A DNA stretch of 64,000 nucleotides, from contig NZ_LT575483.1 of the NCBI RefSeq assembly GCF_900086705.1, positions 1,445,534-1,509,533 on the forward strand, written 5' to 3'. Below the pieces are notes generated by a model. It made no database searches and had not been told where the DNA came from. It saw nothing but the letters and a program-made list of their open reading frames with translations. Within the stretch, counting starts at the first letter, position 1. Each line of letters begins with the position of its first letter. Position numbers and translations under genes: made by a program. Of this stretch, positions 42,570 to 52,720 are shown one piece after another. Source of the DNA: Massilibacillus massiliensis (GTDB taxonomy: Bacteria > Bacillota > Negativicutes > FLKF01).

Positions 42570-43120
42570 TGAGTCACACCTCCTTTTATAATATGTGCAT
42601 TTCCGGCTACTTTTACTTTAACAACGCCTGCATCACTCTCTATTTTATCGCCAGTCAGCACCGTATCATCACGGGTCACAATAACATTTCCTTCTCCCTG
42701 AAATATCTGATTTTGACTTTGCCAAATAACAGTTTTTGCTTGAAATGTTGCACCATCACTGCTCTTTGCCATCACTTCTCCTTGCATGGTAATATCTTTT
42801 GTCTTATGATCATACAAAGCTTGTGGTGCTGTTAATGTAACTGTTTGTCCATTCTCTTGATAAAAAATCCCCTGGATATTTTTTAAAATTGCGTTTTTTG
42901 TATTTGTTTCAATCTCAATGGTTTCAGCTGTTAAATCCCAAATCTTTTTACCGTCTTTCTCTTCACTTAAGGTATTCCCTTGATAAGACATGGTAACTGG
43001 AGGCTCTTCAACCTTTTTATCTTGGTCTGGTACATGAATCTCTTCGGAAAAAGCCCAATATAATACACCTATAACAGCAATACAAACTGCTAGGATTAAA
43101 CCTATGATTTGTTTATTCAT
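42566..43120 (-). CDS. lptC: LPS export protein LptC
   Basis: The 184-residue protein has one N-terminal membrane anchor (IIGLILAVCIAVIGVLYWAF), then a periplasmic jellyroll (MSYQGNTLSEEKDGKKIWDLTAETIEIE..., LTGDKIESDAGVVKVKVAGNAHI). It hands LPS from LptF/B to LptA. Its start lies inside the end of lpxL (8-base overlap) and its stop overlaps lptA, so the three are tightly coupled. Confidence 0.92.
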   Translation of the reverse strand: MNKQIIGLILAVCIAVIGVLYWAFSEEIHVPDQDKKVEEPPVTMSYQGNTLSEEKDGKKIWDLTAETIEIETNTKNAILKNIQGIFYQENGQTVTLTAPQALYDHKTKDITMQGEVMAKSSDGATFQAKTVIWQSQNQIFQGEGNVIVTRDDTVLTGDKIESDAGVVKVKVAGNAHIIKGGVTQ

Positions 43121-44027
43121 GTTCCACCTGTTCCTTCGTGGTATGTCTTTGTTTTTGTTTCTTCATATCGGGTGTTGTATTCCAGCGTTTTTGAAACCAA
43201 AGCCATTGTGTCGGATGTTCGCGAATGGTAGTTTCGAGAATACGCGTCATCTTCACCGTGAAATCATAAAGATCTTGTTCTTCATTGCCATGATCTTGAT
43301 AGTATAATGGCTCATGAATGATCACTTTATGCTTTCCGTCAGGTTTGCGAACAATAAAACACGGAATTACAGGAGACTTAAATCGTTTCGCAAAAACAGC
43401 TGGTCCCAGAGGAGTTGAAGCTGGTTTCCCTAAAAAATCAATAAATGCCCCGCTTGGGCCTGCATCCTGATCGGCAAGAAATCCCAGCGTCTTGCCCTTT
43501 TTCAACGCCTTTGCTGCTCCAACAAGTTCTGTCGTTCCGCGTGAAAATACTTCGACACCGACCATTTCACGATATTCATTTAAAAGAACGGTATGCTGAT
43601 CATTTGGTTGACGCTTGATAATTGCCGTAAGCGGAATATCCGAAAAGGTAAGTGCAGCCGATAACCACTCCCAATTACCAATATGTGCAGTTAAAATAAC
43701 AACACCGTGTCCTTCAGCCAATGCATTTTTAAAGCGATCCATATGTTCTATTTCCATATACTCCGTAAAATTATGCCGCTTTAAATTCGGCATATACATA
43801 ATTTCAAGAAATGTTCTGCCAATATTAATGAAAGAATCTAAACAAATCTTTTTTGCTTTCTCTTCAGAAACTTGCAAGCTTTCCATCATTTGTTTGATCG
43901 CCCGCTTACGTTGTTTTGCAGCAATCTGATAATATATCCCACCTAAGATTTTGCCGAGCCACAACAATACACGATGTGGCAATAAACACAATACCCAACT
44001 GATAAATTTTAAAACTCTATATTGCAT
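43113..44027 (-). CDS. lpxL: Lipid A acyltransferase LpxL/HtrB family
   Basis: The 304-residue protein has an N-terminal hydrophobic segment (FISWVLCLLPHRVLLWLGKILGGIYY) and then the catalytic HIGNWEW (H-x4-D/E, about 116-122), FLADQDAGPSGAFIDFLGKPASTPLGPAVFAKR and PTQWLWFQKRWNT. It adds a secondary acyl chain to Kdo-lipid A. A second family member is at 58704-59555, so two late acylations are possible. Confidence 0.93.
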   Translation of the reverse strand: MQYRVLKFISWVLCLLPHRVLLWLGKILGGIYYQIAAKQRKRAIKQMMESLQVSEEKAKKICLDSFINIGRTFLEIMYMPNLKRHNFTEYMEIEHMDRFKNALAEGHGVVILTAHIGNWEWLSAALTFSDIPLTAIIKRQPNDQHTVLLNEYREMVGVEVFSRGTTELVGAAKALKKGKTLGFLADQDAGPSGAFIDFLGKPASTPLGPAVFAKRFKSPVIPCFIVRKPDGKHKVIIHEPLYYQDHGNEEQDLYDFTVKMTRILETTIREHPTQWLWFQKRWNTTPDMKKQKQRHTTKEQVEHE

Positions 44028-44065
44028 AGATCGCCACTCCTTTCAATCGTAAACAAATTATTTGA

Positions 44066-44095
44066 ATAAACCCACTTAACTATAAGTGGGTTTAT
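44066..44095 (-). terminator. Terminator-like hairpin after kdsC
   Basis: The stem ATAAACCCACTTA/TAAGTGGGTTTAT is strong but lacks a long U-run. It separates kdsC from lpxL. Confidence 0.7.
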
Positions 44096-44122
44096 CTTCT
44101 CTATTATATACTATTTTGAAGA

Positions 44123-44671
44123 TTATTGCTGAATTTCTTCGATCGAGTCTCGGTTAATATAGGAAGCAATAATATCATCCCATTTATTTTGTGCTTTTAA
44201 GATCAGTTCTGAGATTTCTCTCACCGCGCCATTTCCACCATTGGCTCTAGAAACATAGTGTACCATATTTTTGACTTCTTGTACTGCATTATTAACGGAA
44301 CAAGCAAAACCAACTTGAACCAATACAGGCAGATCCAATAAATCATCACCAACATAAGCGATTTCATCTAACTGCAAATGATACTTTTTTTGCAAATCTT
44401 TGAGTGCATAAATTTTATCGTTATTGCCTTGATACACATCCGTAATTTTCAACTCTTGACTGCGAATCATAACAATATCAGATTTTCTTCCCGTAATAAT
44501 CGCTGTTTTAATTCCTGCATTATGCAATAAAGAAATTCCCATTCCATCATATACATCAAAATTTTTAAACAGTTCCCCATTTTTGCTAAAATTCAATTTA
44601 CCGCTCGTCAAAACACCGTCTACATCAAAAATAATAACTTTTACCCTACCGGCTCTATCCATAAAATGCAT
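44123..44671 (-). CDS. kdsC: 3-deoxy-D-manno-octulosonate 8-phosphate phosphatase
   Basis: The 182-residue HAD phosphatase has VIIFDVDGVLTSGKL (catalytic Asp16 and Asp18), ITGRKSDIVMIR, and VGDDLLDLPVLVQVGF. It is the tetrameric, capless KdsC type that frees Kdo from Kdo-8-phosphate. The order kdsB-kdsA-kdsC matches the biosynthetic steps. Confidence 0.94.
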   Translation of the reverse strand: MHFMDRAGRVKVIIFDVDGVLTSGKLNFSKNGELFKNFDVYDGMGISLLHNAGIKTAIITGRKSDIVMIRSQELKITDVYQGNNDKIYALKDLQKKYHLQLDEIAYVGDDLLDLPVLVQVGFACSVNNAVQEVKNMVHYVSRANGGNGAVREISELILKAQNKWDDIIASYINRDSIEEIQQ

Positions 44672-44745
44672 TTCATCACTCCCTGCTACAAAATAAGCAC
44701 AAAACTTTTTTATTTAACAATATATCGTATTAATAATACGAAACT

Positions 44746-45570
44746 TTATTTATGTCTGCGAACCACTTGATCAATTGCAATTGCATCTTTTAATATATCT
44801 TCTAGTTTGTCCAAATATACCATATTCGGGCCATCACAAAGCGCTTCTTCAGGATTATCATGCACTTCCATAAATAGAGCGTCCACACCAACACCAACTG
44901 CAGCCCGTAATAAATATTCAACATATTCACGATTTCCAGCAGATTTTGTCCCTGCACCTCCCGGAAGCTGTACACTATGCGTTGCATCAAAAACGACCGG
45001 ATAGCCAAAAGAACGCATAATCGGAAAACTTCGCATATCTACGACAAGATTATTATAACCAAAACTTACACCACGTTCCGTAAGCATAATGTTTTCGTTA
45101 TCACCCTCACGGAGTTTCTCTATCACATTTTTCATATCTTTTGGGGCCATGAACTGCCCCTTCTTTACATTGATCGTTTTCCCAGTTTTCGCTGCTGCAT
45201 AAAGTAAATCCGTTTGACGGCAAAGAAATGCCGGAATCTGCAGCACATCCAAAATTTTTGACGCTTTTTCAATTTGTGATGAACAATGGATATCACTGAC
45301 AATCGGTACTTGTAATTCGTCTTTTATTGCTTTTAATATTTCTAAACCTTCCTCTAAGCCCGGTCCGCGAAAACCAGCATACGAAGAACGATTTGCTTTA
45401 TCAAAAGAAGCTTTAAAAATATAGGGAATCCCTAATCTCTGTGTTATAGCCTTGATTTCACGACCAATTTTCAGACTGCGTTCTAACCCTTCTATTACAC
45501 AAGGCCCTGCCAATAGAGCTAGTGGTTGTCCAGCCCCAATTTTTATATCACCAATGTTAATTGTATGCAA
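44746..45570 (-). CDS. kdsA: Kdo-8-phosphate synthase
   Basis: It condenses arabinose-5-phosphate and phosphoenolpyruvate. Hallmarks are [51 protein letters not shown], and [12 protein letters not shown]. The first ATG of the frame (45645) lies inside kdsB, but AGAGAGG sits eight bases before TTG 45570, giving 275 residues from (M)[11 protein letters not shown], the normal KdsA length. Hence I use the TTG. AsnThrAsn-type metal-dependence cannot be judged with certainty. Confidence 0.94.
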   Translation of the reverse strand: MHTINIGDIKIGAGQPLALLAGPCVIEGLERSLKIGREIKAITQRLGIPYIFKASFDKANRSSYAGFRGPGLEEGLEILKAIKDELQVPIVSDIHCSSQIEKASKILDVLQIPAFLCRQTDLLYAAAKTGKTINVKKGQFMAPKDMKNVIEKLREGDNENIMLTERGVSFGYNNLVVDMRSFPIMRSFGYPVVFDATHSVQLPGGAGTKSAGNREYVEYLLRAAVGVGVDALFMEVHDNPEEALCDGPNMVYLDKLEDILKDAIAIDQVVRRHK

Positions 45571-45610
45571 TTTTGTTACCTCTCTTTTATCAATTGTCCA
45601 TGTAGTTCGA

Positions 45611-46345
45611 CTATTTTTTTGCTTCAAGCTTTTCATAGATTTCATTTACTAAGAGTAAATCATCTTTTGTATCTACACCGACAAAGCAAAAATCCGTTTT
45701 TAATACTTTAATTTTATAGCCATTTTCTAAAACACGAAGCTGCTCTAAAGACTCTGTACGTTCAAGTGGCGTTGGTTCCATAGCTGCATATTTCAGCAAA
45801 AACTCACGACGATACGCATAAATGCCAATATGCTTATAAACAGGAACTTGATGATCATTGCGTGGATATGGCATAAGAGAACGGGAAAAATATAAGGCAT
45901 AGCCATTTAAATCCGTAACAACTTTTACCGCATTTGGGTTATTCTTCTCTTCTTCCTGCATCGGCGTCATAACGGTTGCCATTTGCAATGTTTCATCATC
46001 AAATGCAGTTGCCAATTCGTCAATAATACTTGGTTCAATCAGAGGTTCATCCCCCTGTACATTGATGATCACATCTACATCTGTATATTTTCTCGCAACT
46101 TCCGCCAAACGATCTGTACCATTCGTATGATTCGCGGATGTCATCATAACATGTCCATGGAAGTTTTCTACCGTTTGAAACACAGCTTCATGGTCTGTCG
46201 CTACCAAAACTTCCGTAGGCTTTTTTGCTAAACTTGCGCGTTCATAAACACGCTGAATCATTGGTTTTCCGGCAATATCCGCCAAAGGTTTGCCTGGTAA
46301 TCTCGTTGAAGCATATCTTGCTGGTATCACACATAAAATTTTCAT
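45611..46345 (-). CDS. kdsB: CMP-Kdo synthetase
   Basis: The 244-residue protein has [19 protein letters not shown] (6-24), [12 protein letters not shown], a VMTPM loop, and [16 protein letters not shown]. It activates Kdo with CTP before transfer by WaaA. It starts after GAGGAGG at 46345, just downstream of the waaA-lpxK fusion. Confidence 0.96.
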   Translation of the reverse strand: MKILCVIPARYASTRLPGKPLADIAGKPMIQRVYERASLAKKPTEVLVATDHEAVFQTVENFHGHVMMTSANHTNGTDRLAEVARKYTDVDVIINVQGDEPLIEPSIIDELATAFDDETLQMATVMTPMQEEEKNNPNAVKVVTDLNGYALYFSRSLMPYPRNDHQVPVYKHIGIYAYRREFLLKYAAMEPTPLERTESLEQLRVLENGYKIKVLKTDFCFVGVDTKDDLLLVNEIYEKLEAKK

Positions 46346-46370
46346 TAAACTTCCTCCTCAAAATGATCTT

Positions 46371-48851
46371 TTATTTTTGTATTTTATCTTTTAAACTTTT
46401 ACGAATAAACTCGATAAATGGTGCCGCGCCTTCTTGAAACGTAATTTCAATACTCAAAATATAAATAGGCAATTGCCGATTGGAATAAATCGCTTCTGCC
46501 GGGATCTTCACCGCATCTTTGTCAGTAATAATAATTGCCTCTGCACCTTGTTCATGGGCTTTGTCCAGCACTGCCTGCATTTCTGCCATCGTATAGCCAT
46601 GATGATCCGGGAACCGTATACTATCAATCAAGACAGCGCCAATATTACTAATGGTTTGTTCAAATGAAGCCGGATTACCAATTGCCGATACAGCAATGAC
46701 TTGCTTGTCTTTCAAAGTATCCACATCGATAATTTTACTTGGAATATCTTTATACCAATCAGCGATTTCAATAAAACACTGAGGCCTATGGATACTTTCT
46801 ACAAGAACCGCATGGTCATTATAGCGTGCAACCGTTTCTTTAATTCTTTCACAGGCACCTGCTTCTGCTTGATCAACCTTTGTTAATAGACACACATCGG
46901 CACGATTCAAATGTGAAAGCGGTTCTCTTAAGGTCCCACGCGGCAACATGTAATTGTTGCCAAAGACATTGATCGCATCGATCAGTAAAATATCTAAATC
47001 TCTGATTAATTTCCAATGTTGGTATCCATCATCCAAAATCACCACTTGTGCATTGAGTTTTTCAACTGCATACTTTCCGGTTTTCGCCCGATCCGCTCCG
47101 ATCAAAACTGGTACTTTGGGCAAATTTTTCGCAAGCAGAAATGCTTCATCGCCGGCTTCAGCCGCTGACATATAAATCTTTTTCCCATCCGAAACAACGC
47201 CGACTTTGCCCTTCCACTTTGCCCGGTAACCACGATTTAAAATCACCACACGATAGCCCATATCACGTATGACCAAGGCAAGTTTTTGCGCCGTTGGGGT
47301 CTTTCCTGTACCGCCTACCGTAATATTGCCTAGACTAATGACATGGCAATCCAGTTTATATTGTTTAAAAATCCCTTGTCGATATAGAGATATTGTTAAG
47401 CTAATTAATTGACAATAAATGAATGAAAACATATGCAAAATTCCCAAAACAACATTTGATAAAAGGCCATTCACTTCACCATGTACCAATTTATATAAAT
47501 AGGTTTGAAAATTTTCAATTTGACGAATAGAACTCTTGCCTGCCTTGCCCCGCTGTTGCTCGTAGGCATCTAGCATTTCACGCAAAAGTATCGCACTCTT
47601 TCGCGAAGCCCCACGATTCTCTTTTACGATTGCCAAGGTTTCTTCTTCCATCTGTTTTCTTGCCTTCGGATCTCTAAAAAGTCTTAGAATATTCGTTCCA
47701 AGTTCTACTGCATCATTGACTGTAATACAAGCATTACGCTTGGAAAACAACGCATATGTATCCTTGAAATTAAACATATTCGGTCCAACAAGAATGGCTT
47801 TCCCATGTGCCGCCGGTTCTAGAATATTATGTCCACCATGTGACACCAAGCTGCCGCCAACGTAAATCACATCACCGATGCTGTAAACCTTGCCTAATTC
47901 ACCAATCGTATCCAGCAGGACAACATCATGTCCCGTTTCAAGATTTTTATTTAATGCAGTCCGCGTTTTTGCCTTAAGTCCAAAAACTTTAGCAGTCTCT
48001 GCAATTTCATGAACTCTTAAAATATCTCGCGGTGCAATCACTAGTTTTGCCGTAGGGAATTCTTTCTTCAACTGCCGAAATGCTTCTAAGATTAGATTCT
48101 CTTCACCCTTATGTGTGCTTCCGGCAAGCAAAATTGCCTCTGAACCAGTCAATCCCATAGCATCAATAATTTGTTGTTTTTCCTCTGGTGCCACATCCGT
48201 ATAGGTTTGATCAAATTTTGTATTTCCCGTAATTGTAACGAGTTCTGGATCTGCTCCCAATTTTATAATATATTGCGCATCAATCGCAGATTGCATGCAG
48301 AATTTTTTTACTGTACCGATCATATCTTTCAGCACGCCACGCAAATAGTGATAACGATTTACACTTTTATCACTGATTCTGCCATTGACCATCATAACAG
48401 GAATGTGATATTTTCGCGCCGCCTTCAAAAAGTTTGGCCACAGTTCTGTTTCAACCGGTAAAAATACACTTGGCATAATCTTTTTTACTACATTGCTGCT
48501 AAGCCAAGGCAAATCCAATGGAAAATAAATGATACTATCCGCATCCTTTACAATACGATTCGCCATTTCATATCCATTATTCGTAACCACGGATACCAAT
48601 ATAGGTTTATCCGGAAATTCCAACCGGAATTCTTTAATCAAGGGACTTGCTGCAACAATTTCACCAACCGAAGCCGCATGTATCCAAATACAACCTTTAT
48701 TGGCTACTGGTTTTAGCGCATCTTTATGCAAAAAACCAAAACTTTGTCTTAGCCGCTCCACAAATCCCTTTTCGCGCATAGCACGAACAGCAAATACCGG
48801 CATTGCAATCATAACCAATAAAACCGCCACTATGTTATATATAATCTGCAT
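46371..48851 (-). CDS. waaA-lpxK: Kdo transferase - lipid A 4'-kinase fusion
   Basis: The 826-residue fused protein carries WaaA at residues 1-430: an N-terminal membrane anchor, HAASVGEIVA with the catalytic Glu (58-67), VFLPVETELWPN, and the donor site HGGHNILEPAAHG (338-350). A linker follows, then LpxK from about 465: an amphipathic membrane helix (SNVVLGILHMFSFIYCQLIS), Walker A GNITVGGTGKT (508-518), VVILDDGYQHWKL and LPRGTLREPLSHLNRADV. In E. coli these are two proteins. Fusing the 4'-kinase with the following Kdo transferase would channel the intermediate. The frame is continuous with no stop or slip. Confidence 0.94.
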   Translation of the reverse strand: MQIIYNIVAVLLVMIAMPVFAVRAMREKGFVERLRQSFGFLHKDALKPVANKGCIWIHAASVGEIVAASPLIKEFRLEFPDKPILVSVVTNNGYEMANRIVKDADSIIYFPLDLPWLSSNVVKKIMPSVFLPVETELWPNFLKAARKYHIPVMMVNGRISDKSVNRYHYLRGVLKDMIGTVKKFCMQSAIDAQYIIKLGADPELVTITGNTKFDQTYTDVAPEEKQQIIDAMGLTGSEAILLAGSTHKGEENLILEAFRQLKKEFPTAKLVIAPRDILRVHEIAETAKVFGLKAKTRTALNKNLETGHDVVLLDTIGELGKVYSIGDVIYVGGSLVSHGGHNILEPAAHGKAILVGPNMFNFKDTYALFSKRNACITVNDAVELGTNILRLFRDPKARKQMEEETLAIVKENRGASRKSAILLREMLDAYEQQRGKAGKSSIRQIENFQTYLYKLVHGEVNGLLSNVVLGILHMFSFIYCQLISLTISLYRQGIFKQYKLDCHVISLGNITVGGTGKTPTAQKLALVIRDMGYRVVILNRGYRAKWKGKVGVVSDGKKIYMSAAEAGDEAFLLAKNLPKVPVLIGADRAKTGKYAVEKLNAQVVILDDGYQHWKLIRDLDILLIDAINVFGNNYMLPRGTLREPLSHLNRADVCLLTKVDQAEAGACERIKETVARYNDHAVLVESIHRPQCFIEIADWYKDIPSKIIDVDTLKDKQVIAVSAIGNPASFEQTISNIGAVLIDSIRFPDHHGYTMAEMQAVLDKAHEQGAEAIIITDKDAVKIPAEAIYSNRQLPIYILSIEITFQEGAAPFIEFIRKSLKDKIQK

Positions 48852-48895
48852 ACGTGCACCTCACAATTTTCGTCAATCTTGAAATACAATTTAAT

Positions 48896-50617
48896 TTATT
48901 TGTTAAACTGTATTTTATATAAACTGCTGTATAAACCATTCAATTTAAGCAATTCCTGATGTGTCCCTTGTTCAACAATTTTCCCTTTTTCCATAACAAT
49001 AATACAATCTGCATTTAATATGGTGGATAAACGATGCGCAATGACAAAAGAAGTACGACCTATCATCAGCTTATCTAATGCCGCTTGTACAATTTTTTCA
49101 CTTTCTGTATCCAGTGCAGAAGTCGCTTCATCTAATATTAAAATACGTGGGTCTTTTAATATTGCTCGCGCGATTGCAATACGTTGTCTCTGTCCACCAG
49201 AAAGACTGGTTCCACGTTCCCCGATCTGCGTATCATACCCATCCGGCATCGCCATAATAAAATCATGCGCATTTGCCGCAATTGTCGCATTGATCACTTC
49301 AGATTTTGTAGCATTTAAATTTCCATATAAAATATTATCGTAAATGGATCCATTAAATAATATCGTTTCCTGCGGCACAATTCCAATTTGCTCACGTAAT
49401 GAGTTTAATTTTACATCAGTAATATCAATATCATCAATATAAATGCTTCCTGATTTTAAATCATAAAAACGTGGAATTAAATTGGCGATTGTGCTTTTTC
49501 CAGCACCACTTGGACCAACAATGGCAACCATTTGCCCCGACTCAACCTCTAAATTTACATGGTCCAATGCCAATTCATTTGGTTTATATTCAAATGTAAC
49601 CTGCTGGAAGCTCACCTTGCCATCGATCATTGGTAATTCGATGGCATGTTCCTTTTCTTTCACTTCTGTCTGTGTATCAAGAACCTCAAATACACGCTCT
49701 GCTGCTGCCAGCGCTTTCTGTATCTCACCAAACAAACGACTTAATCTTTTTACCGGATTCGATAAATTAACAGCATAGACCAAAAATGCAATTAATGCCC
49801 CGGATGTTAAATTTCCATTTACAACTTCAAAACCACCATACCAGATAATAGCAGTAACTCCAATTGCCGCTAAAAACTCCACAACAGGACTTAGCGTTGC
49901 CATCACTTGGGTATTTTTCATCTGCGCACGAAAATTAGAAATATTTTGTTCTCTAAAACGTCCAATTTCATATTCTTCACGAACAAAAGTTTTTACTACC
50001 CTAACAGATGAAATCGCTTCCTGCAATACAGATGTAATATCAGCAATTCGTTCCTGCATAATTCCGCTGGTTTTCTTTAATTTTCTGCCAAAGATTTTCA
50101 TCGCTTGTGCAATAATCGGCACGGTGATCATCGTAAGTAAAGACAACTTCCAATGTAGAAAAAACATCGTAGCAAGTGATCCTATTAAAATCGCACCTTC
50201 TTGCACGATTTCTACCATACTGCTGACAAGCGCTGCTTGTAATGCTGCAACGTCATTGGTAATATAACTCATAATCGTACCGGTTTTACGTTTTTCATAA
50301 TAAGCCAAGGATAACGTCTGCAGATGTTTATATAAATCTTCTCTAATATCAATAATGACACGCTGTGCTATATACGACATCAAATAGGTTTGCCCGTAAA
50401 AGAAAATACCTCGAAAAAAGAACACGATAACAATGCCAACTGCAATTGTATTCAGCATCGTCATATTTTTTTGTGCTAATACTTCATCAATTACATCCTT
50501 CATGATCCATGGAACATAAAGATTCCCAGCGGCCGCAAATATAATACATAGAATAGCTACTGTAAATCGAGGCATATAAGGTTTCATATAAAACAGTAAA
50601 CGTTTATAAGTACTCAA
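48896..50617 (-). CDS. msbA: Lipid A export ABC transporter
   Basis: The 573-residue half-transporter has six membrane spans in residues 1-310 and an ATPase domain with Walker A GPSGAGKST (about 363-371), signature LSGGQRQRIAIARA, ILILDEATSALD and AHRLSTI. Its place between lpxB and waaA-lpxK supports flipping of Kdo-lipid A rather than drug export. MsbA and multidrug exporters are otherwise alike. Confidence 0.92.
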   Translation of the reverse strand: MSTYKRLLFYMKPYMPRFTVAILCIIFAAAGNLYVPWIMKDVIDEVLAQKNMTMLNTIAVGIVIVFFFRGIFFYGQTYLMSYIAQRVIIDIREDLYKHLQTLSLAYYEKRKTGTIMSYITNDVAALQAALVSSMVEIVQEGAILIGSLATMFFLHWKLSLLTMITVPIIAQAMKIFGRKLKKTSGIMQERIADITSVLQEAISSVRVVKTFVREEYEIGRFREQNISNFRAQMKNTQVMATLSPVVEFLAAIGVTAIIWYGGFEVVNGNLTSGALIAFLVYAVNLSNPVKRLSRLFGEIQKALAAAERVFEVLDTQTEVKEKEHAIELPMIDGKVSFQQVTFEYKPNELALDHVNLEVESGQMVAIVGPSGAGKSTIANLIPRFYDLKSGSIYIDDIDITDVKLNSLREQIGIVPQETILFNGSIYDNILYGNLNATKSEVINATIAANAHDFIMAMPDGYDTQIGERGTSLSGGQRQRIAIARAILKDPRILILDEATSALDTESEKIVQAALDKLMIGRTSFVIAHRLSTILNADCIIVMEKGKIVEQGTHQELLKLNGLYSSLYKIQFNK

Positions 50618-50665
50618 GCAATACCCTCCAGTTTCATACTAATTAGAGTAAACGATTGCAAATTT

Positions 50666-51802
50666 TCACTTTTCATCTATCATTGATAAAACTTCTTCAG
50701 CAACGCGTCTTACAGCGCCCTGCTCACCAAGTGTCTTTTTCATTTTCAGTAAGTTTTGATGCACCATCTCTGATTTTTCATTTTCTTCTAATAATGTTAT
50801 CGCTTCGCATGCAATATGCTCCGCTGTAACTTCATCTTGCAATAGCTCAGGAATGATTCGTTCATTCGCCACAATATTCGGCAAACTAATATTCGGAATT
50901 TTAACAAGTAATTTCCCGATAAAATACGTAATTGACGGCATTTTGTAAACTACCACCACCGGTAAATTCAAAATAGCCGCTTCTAAGGTGACTGTGCCAG
51001 AGGCAGCAATTCCTACATTGGCAATATTCATTAAATCGTAAATGTTCTCATGAACAAAGCTTACATTTACTTTGTAATCTTTCATCATATTTTGCAGCAT
51101 TTCCTGGGAAATTGTTGAGGCAACCGGCAAGAAAAATTGACAATTAGGATGGTCTTCTTGTATTTTCTCTGCCCCTTCGAGCATAACTGGCAGCAAAGAG
51201 GTAATCTCTTGGGCACGACTTCCCGGTAATAATAGAACAACCGGACATGCAGGATCTGCTGAAAAATGTTGATACGCTTCTTCTTTCGTCATACTCGGCT
51301 TTACAATATCAACTAAAGGATGTCCAACAAAAACAACTTCTGCCCCAGCCTTTTTATAAACTTCGGCTTCAAAAGGAAAAATTGATGCAATCTTATCAAC
51401 AATCTTAGCTACCGATTTTGCTCTTCCTTTACGCCAAGCCCATGCAGAGGGTGGAATATAAGACAAAATTGGTACGCCTAATTTTTTTGCACATTTCGCT
51501 AGTCTGATATTGAAATCTGGATAATCTATGATAAGCAAGACATCTGGTTTTTCTTTTTTCATGACTTCAACTAATTCATCACGCAATTTGAAAAAGCGCG
51601 GTAAATTTTTTATAACTTCAAAAAAACCCATCACGTTAAGATCTGCAAAATCATGCGTAATTTCAACTCCAGCTGCACGCATAGCTTTACCGCCCATACC
51701 AAATAGTTTTATATCCGGTTTTATTTTTTTTAATTCTGCAGCAATACTTGCACCATGTAAATCTCCAGATGCTTCACCAACAGAGATCATCACTTTGCAC
51801 AT
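50666..51802 (-). CDS. lpxB: Lipid-A-disaccharide synthase
   Basis: The 378-residue GT19 enzyme has ISVGEASGDLHGASIAAELK (6-25), GKAMRAAGVEI, YPDFNIRLAK, YIPPSAWAWRKGR, and LLPGSRAQEI. It joins UDP-diacyl-GlcN and lipid X. TTGGAGG precedes ATG 51802. Confidence 0.96.
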   Translation of the reverse strand: MCKVMISVGEASGDLHGASIAAELKKIKPDIKLFGMGGKAMRAAGVEITHDFADLNVMGFFEVIKNLPRFFKLRDELVEVMKKEKPDVLLIIDYPDFNIRLAKCAKKLGVPILSYIPPSAWAWRKGRAKSVAKIVDKIASIFPFEAEVYKKAGAEVVFVGHPLVDIVKPSMTKEEAYQHFSADPACPVVLLLPGSRAQEITSLLPVMLEGAEKIQEDHPNCQFFLPVASTISQEMLQNMMKDYKVNVSFVHENIYDLMNIANVGIAASGTVTLEAAILNLPVVVVYKMPSITYFIGKLLVKIPNISLPNIVANERIIPELLQDEVTAEHIACEAITLLEENEKSEMVHQNLLKMKKTLGEQGAVRRVAEEVLSMIDEK

Positions 51803-51829
51803 AAGAAACCTCCAATGAGAATTTTAAAA

Positions 51830-51877
51830 AGACGCGAGGACGCTGTTATTTAATTTTAGCATCCGCCGCGCCTCTTA
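51830..51877 (-). terminator. Weak hairpin between lpxI and lpxB
   Basis: GC-rich partly paired arms (GGCGCGGCGGATGCT against AGCGTCCTCGCGTC), then TTTTT on the minus strand. There are mismatches, so it may only reduce readthrough. Confidence 0.4.
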
Positions 51878-51887
51878 TTCTCAGTAT

Positions 51888-52691
51888 TTACAGAGCGACA
51901 ATTGTTATTCCATTTTCGTTTGCAATTTCAAGTACTTTCGCTTTTTCAACCAATATTGTTTTTCCAGCTTCCATCACTAAAGCCTTCGCTCCAATTGCAC
52001 ACATCGATTCAATTGTCTTTACGCCAATCGCTGGTACATCAAATCGAACATCTTGCTTTGGTTTTGCAACTTTCGCTACAACAACATCGCCGCAGCCTAG
52101 TTTACCACCGCGCAAAATACATTCGTCTGTACCTTCAATTGCTTCTACAGCTATAACTGCTAAATCTTTTACTACAACCGTCTGTCCAATATCAAGACCG
52201 CCAATTGCTTTGGCCATTTTAAAACCAAATTCCATATCCGCCTTTTCCGACGCTGATGGTTCACGATTGGTAAGCGTTCCTTCTTTTACCATCAAAGAAC
52301 GAATCAATGCGGTTTGGTCAAAAACCGTAATATGTTCCATTGCAAGTTCGCGAACAAACGCAAGCATTAATGTATCATCACTATGATCCGGTAAAGAAGT
52401 AATTAATTTTTTCACCCGTTCATCAATTTCAACTTTACCGCCAAACATTAATTCTTTTGTAACTTTACCAATCATTGTAACTTTCGTTATATCATGCTGT
52501 TTTAAAAACTGTAAAATTGCATCAAGTTGACCAACACTAATGGATTCCAGTTTTACGACATTCTCTGCTAAATCTGTTTCTACACCGTCTACTAAAGCAA
52601 CCGAAAACACTTCAAACCCCATTTTTTTTGCTGCTTGCGCAAATTCAACGGGTAGTCTGCCGATGCCAGCCAACAAGCCAATTCTATCCAT
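51888..52691 (-). CDS. lpxI: UDP-2,3-diacylglucosamine pyrophosphatase LpxI
   Basis: The 267-residue protein has the DUF1009/LpxI pattern: IGLLAGIGRLPVEFAQAAKKMG, QLDAILQFLKQHDITKVTMIGKV, TDECILRGGKLG, KPKQDVRFDVPAIGVKTIESM. It forms lipid X from UDP-diacyl-GlcN. It replaces LpxH, as in alphaproteobacteria and Negativicutes. Confidence 0.95.
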   Translation of the reverse strand: MDRIGLLAGIGRLPVEFAQAAKKMGFEVFSVALVDGVETDLAENVVKLESISVGQLDAILQFLKQHDITKVTMIGKVTKELMFGGKVEIDERVKKLITSLPDHSDDTLMLAFVRELAMEHITVFDQTALIRSLMVKEGTLTNREPSASEKADMEFGFKMAKAIGGLDIGQTVVVKDLAVIAVEAIEGTDECILRGGKLGCGDVVVAKVAKPKQDVRFDVPAIGVKTIESMCAIGAKALVMEAGKTILVEKAKVLEIANENGITIVAL

Positions 52692-52720
52692 ATCATTTCC
52701 TCCGAATGGTTCTCAAATCA

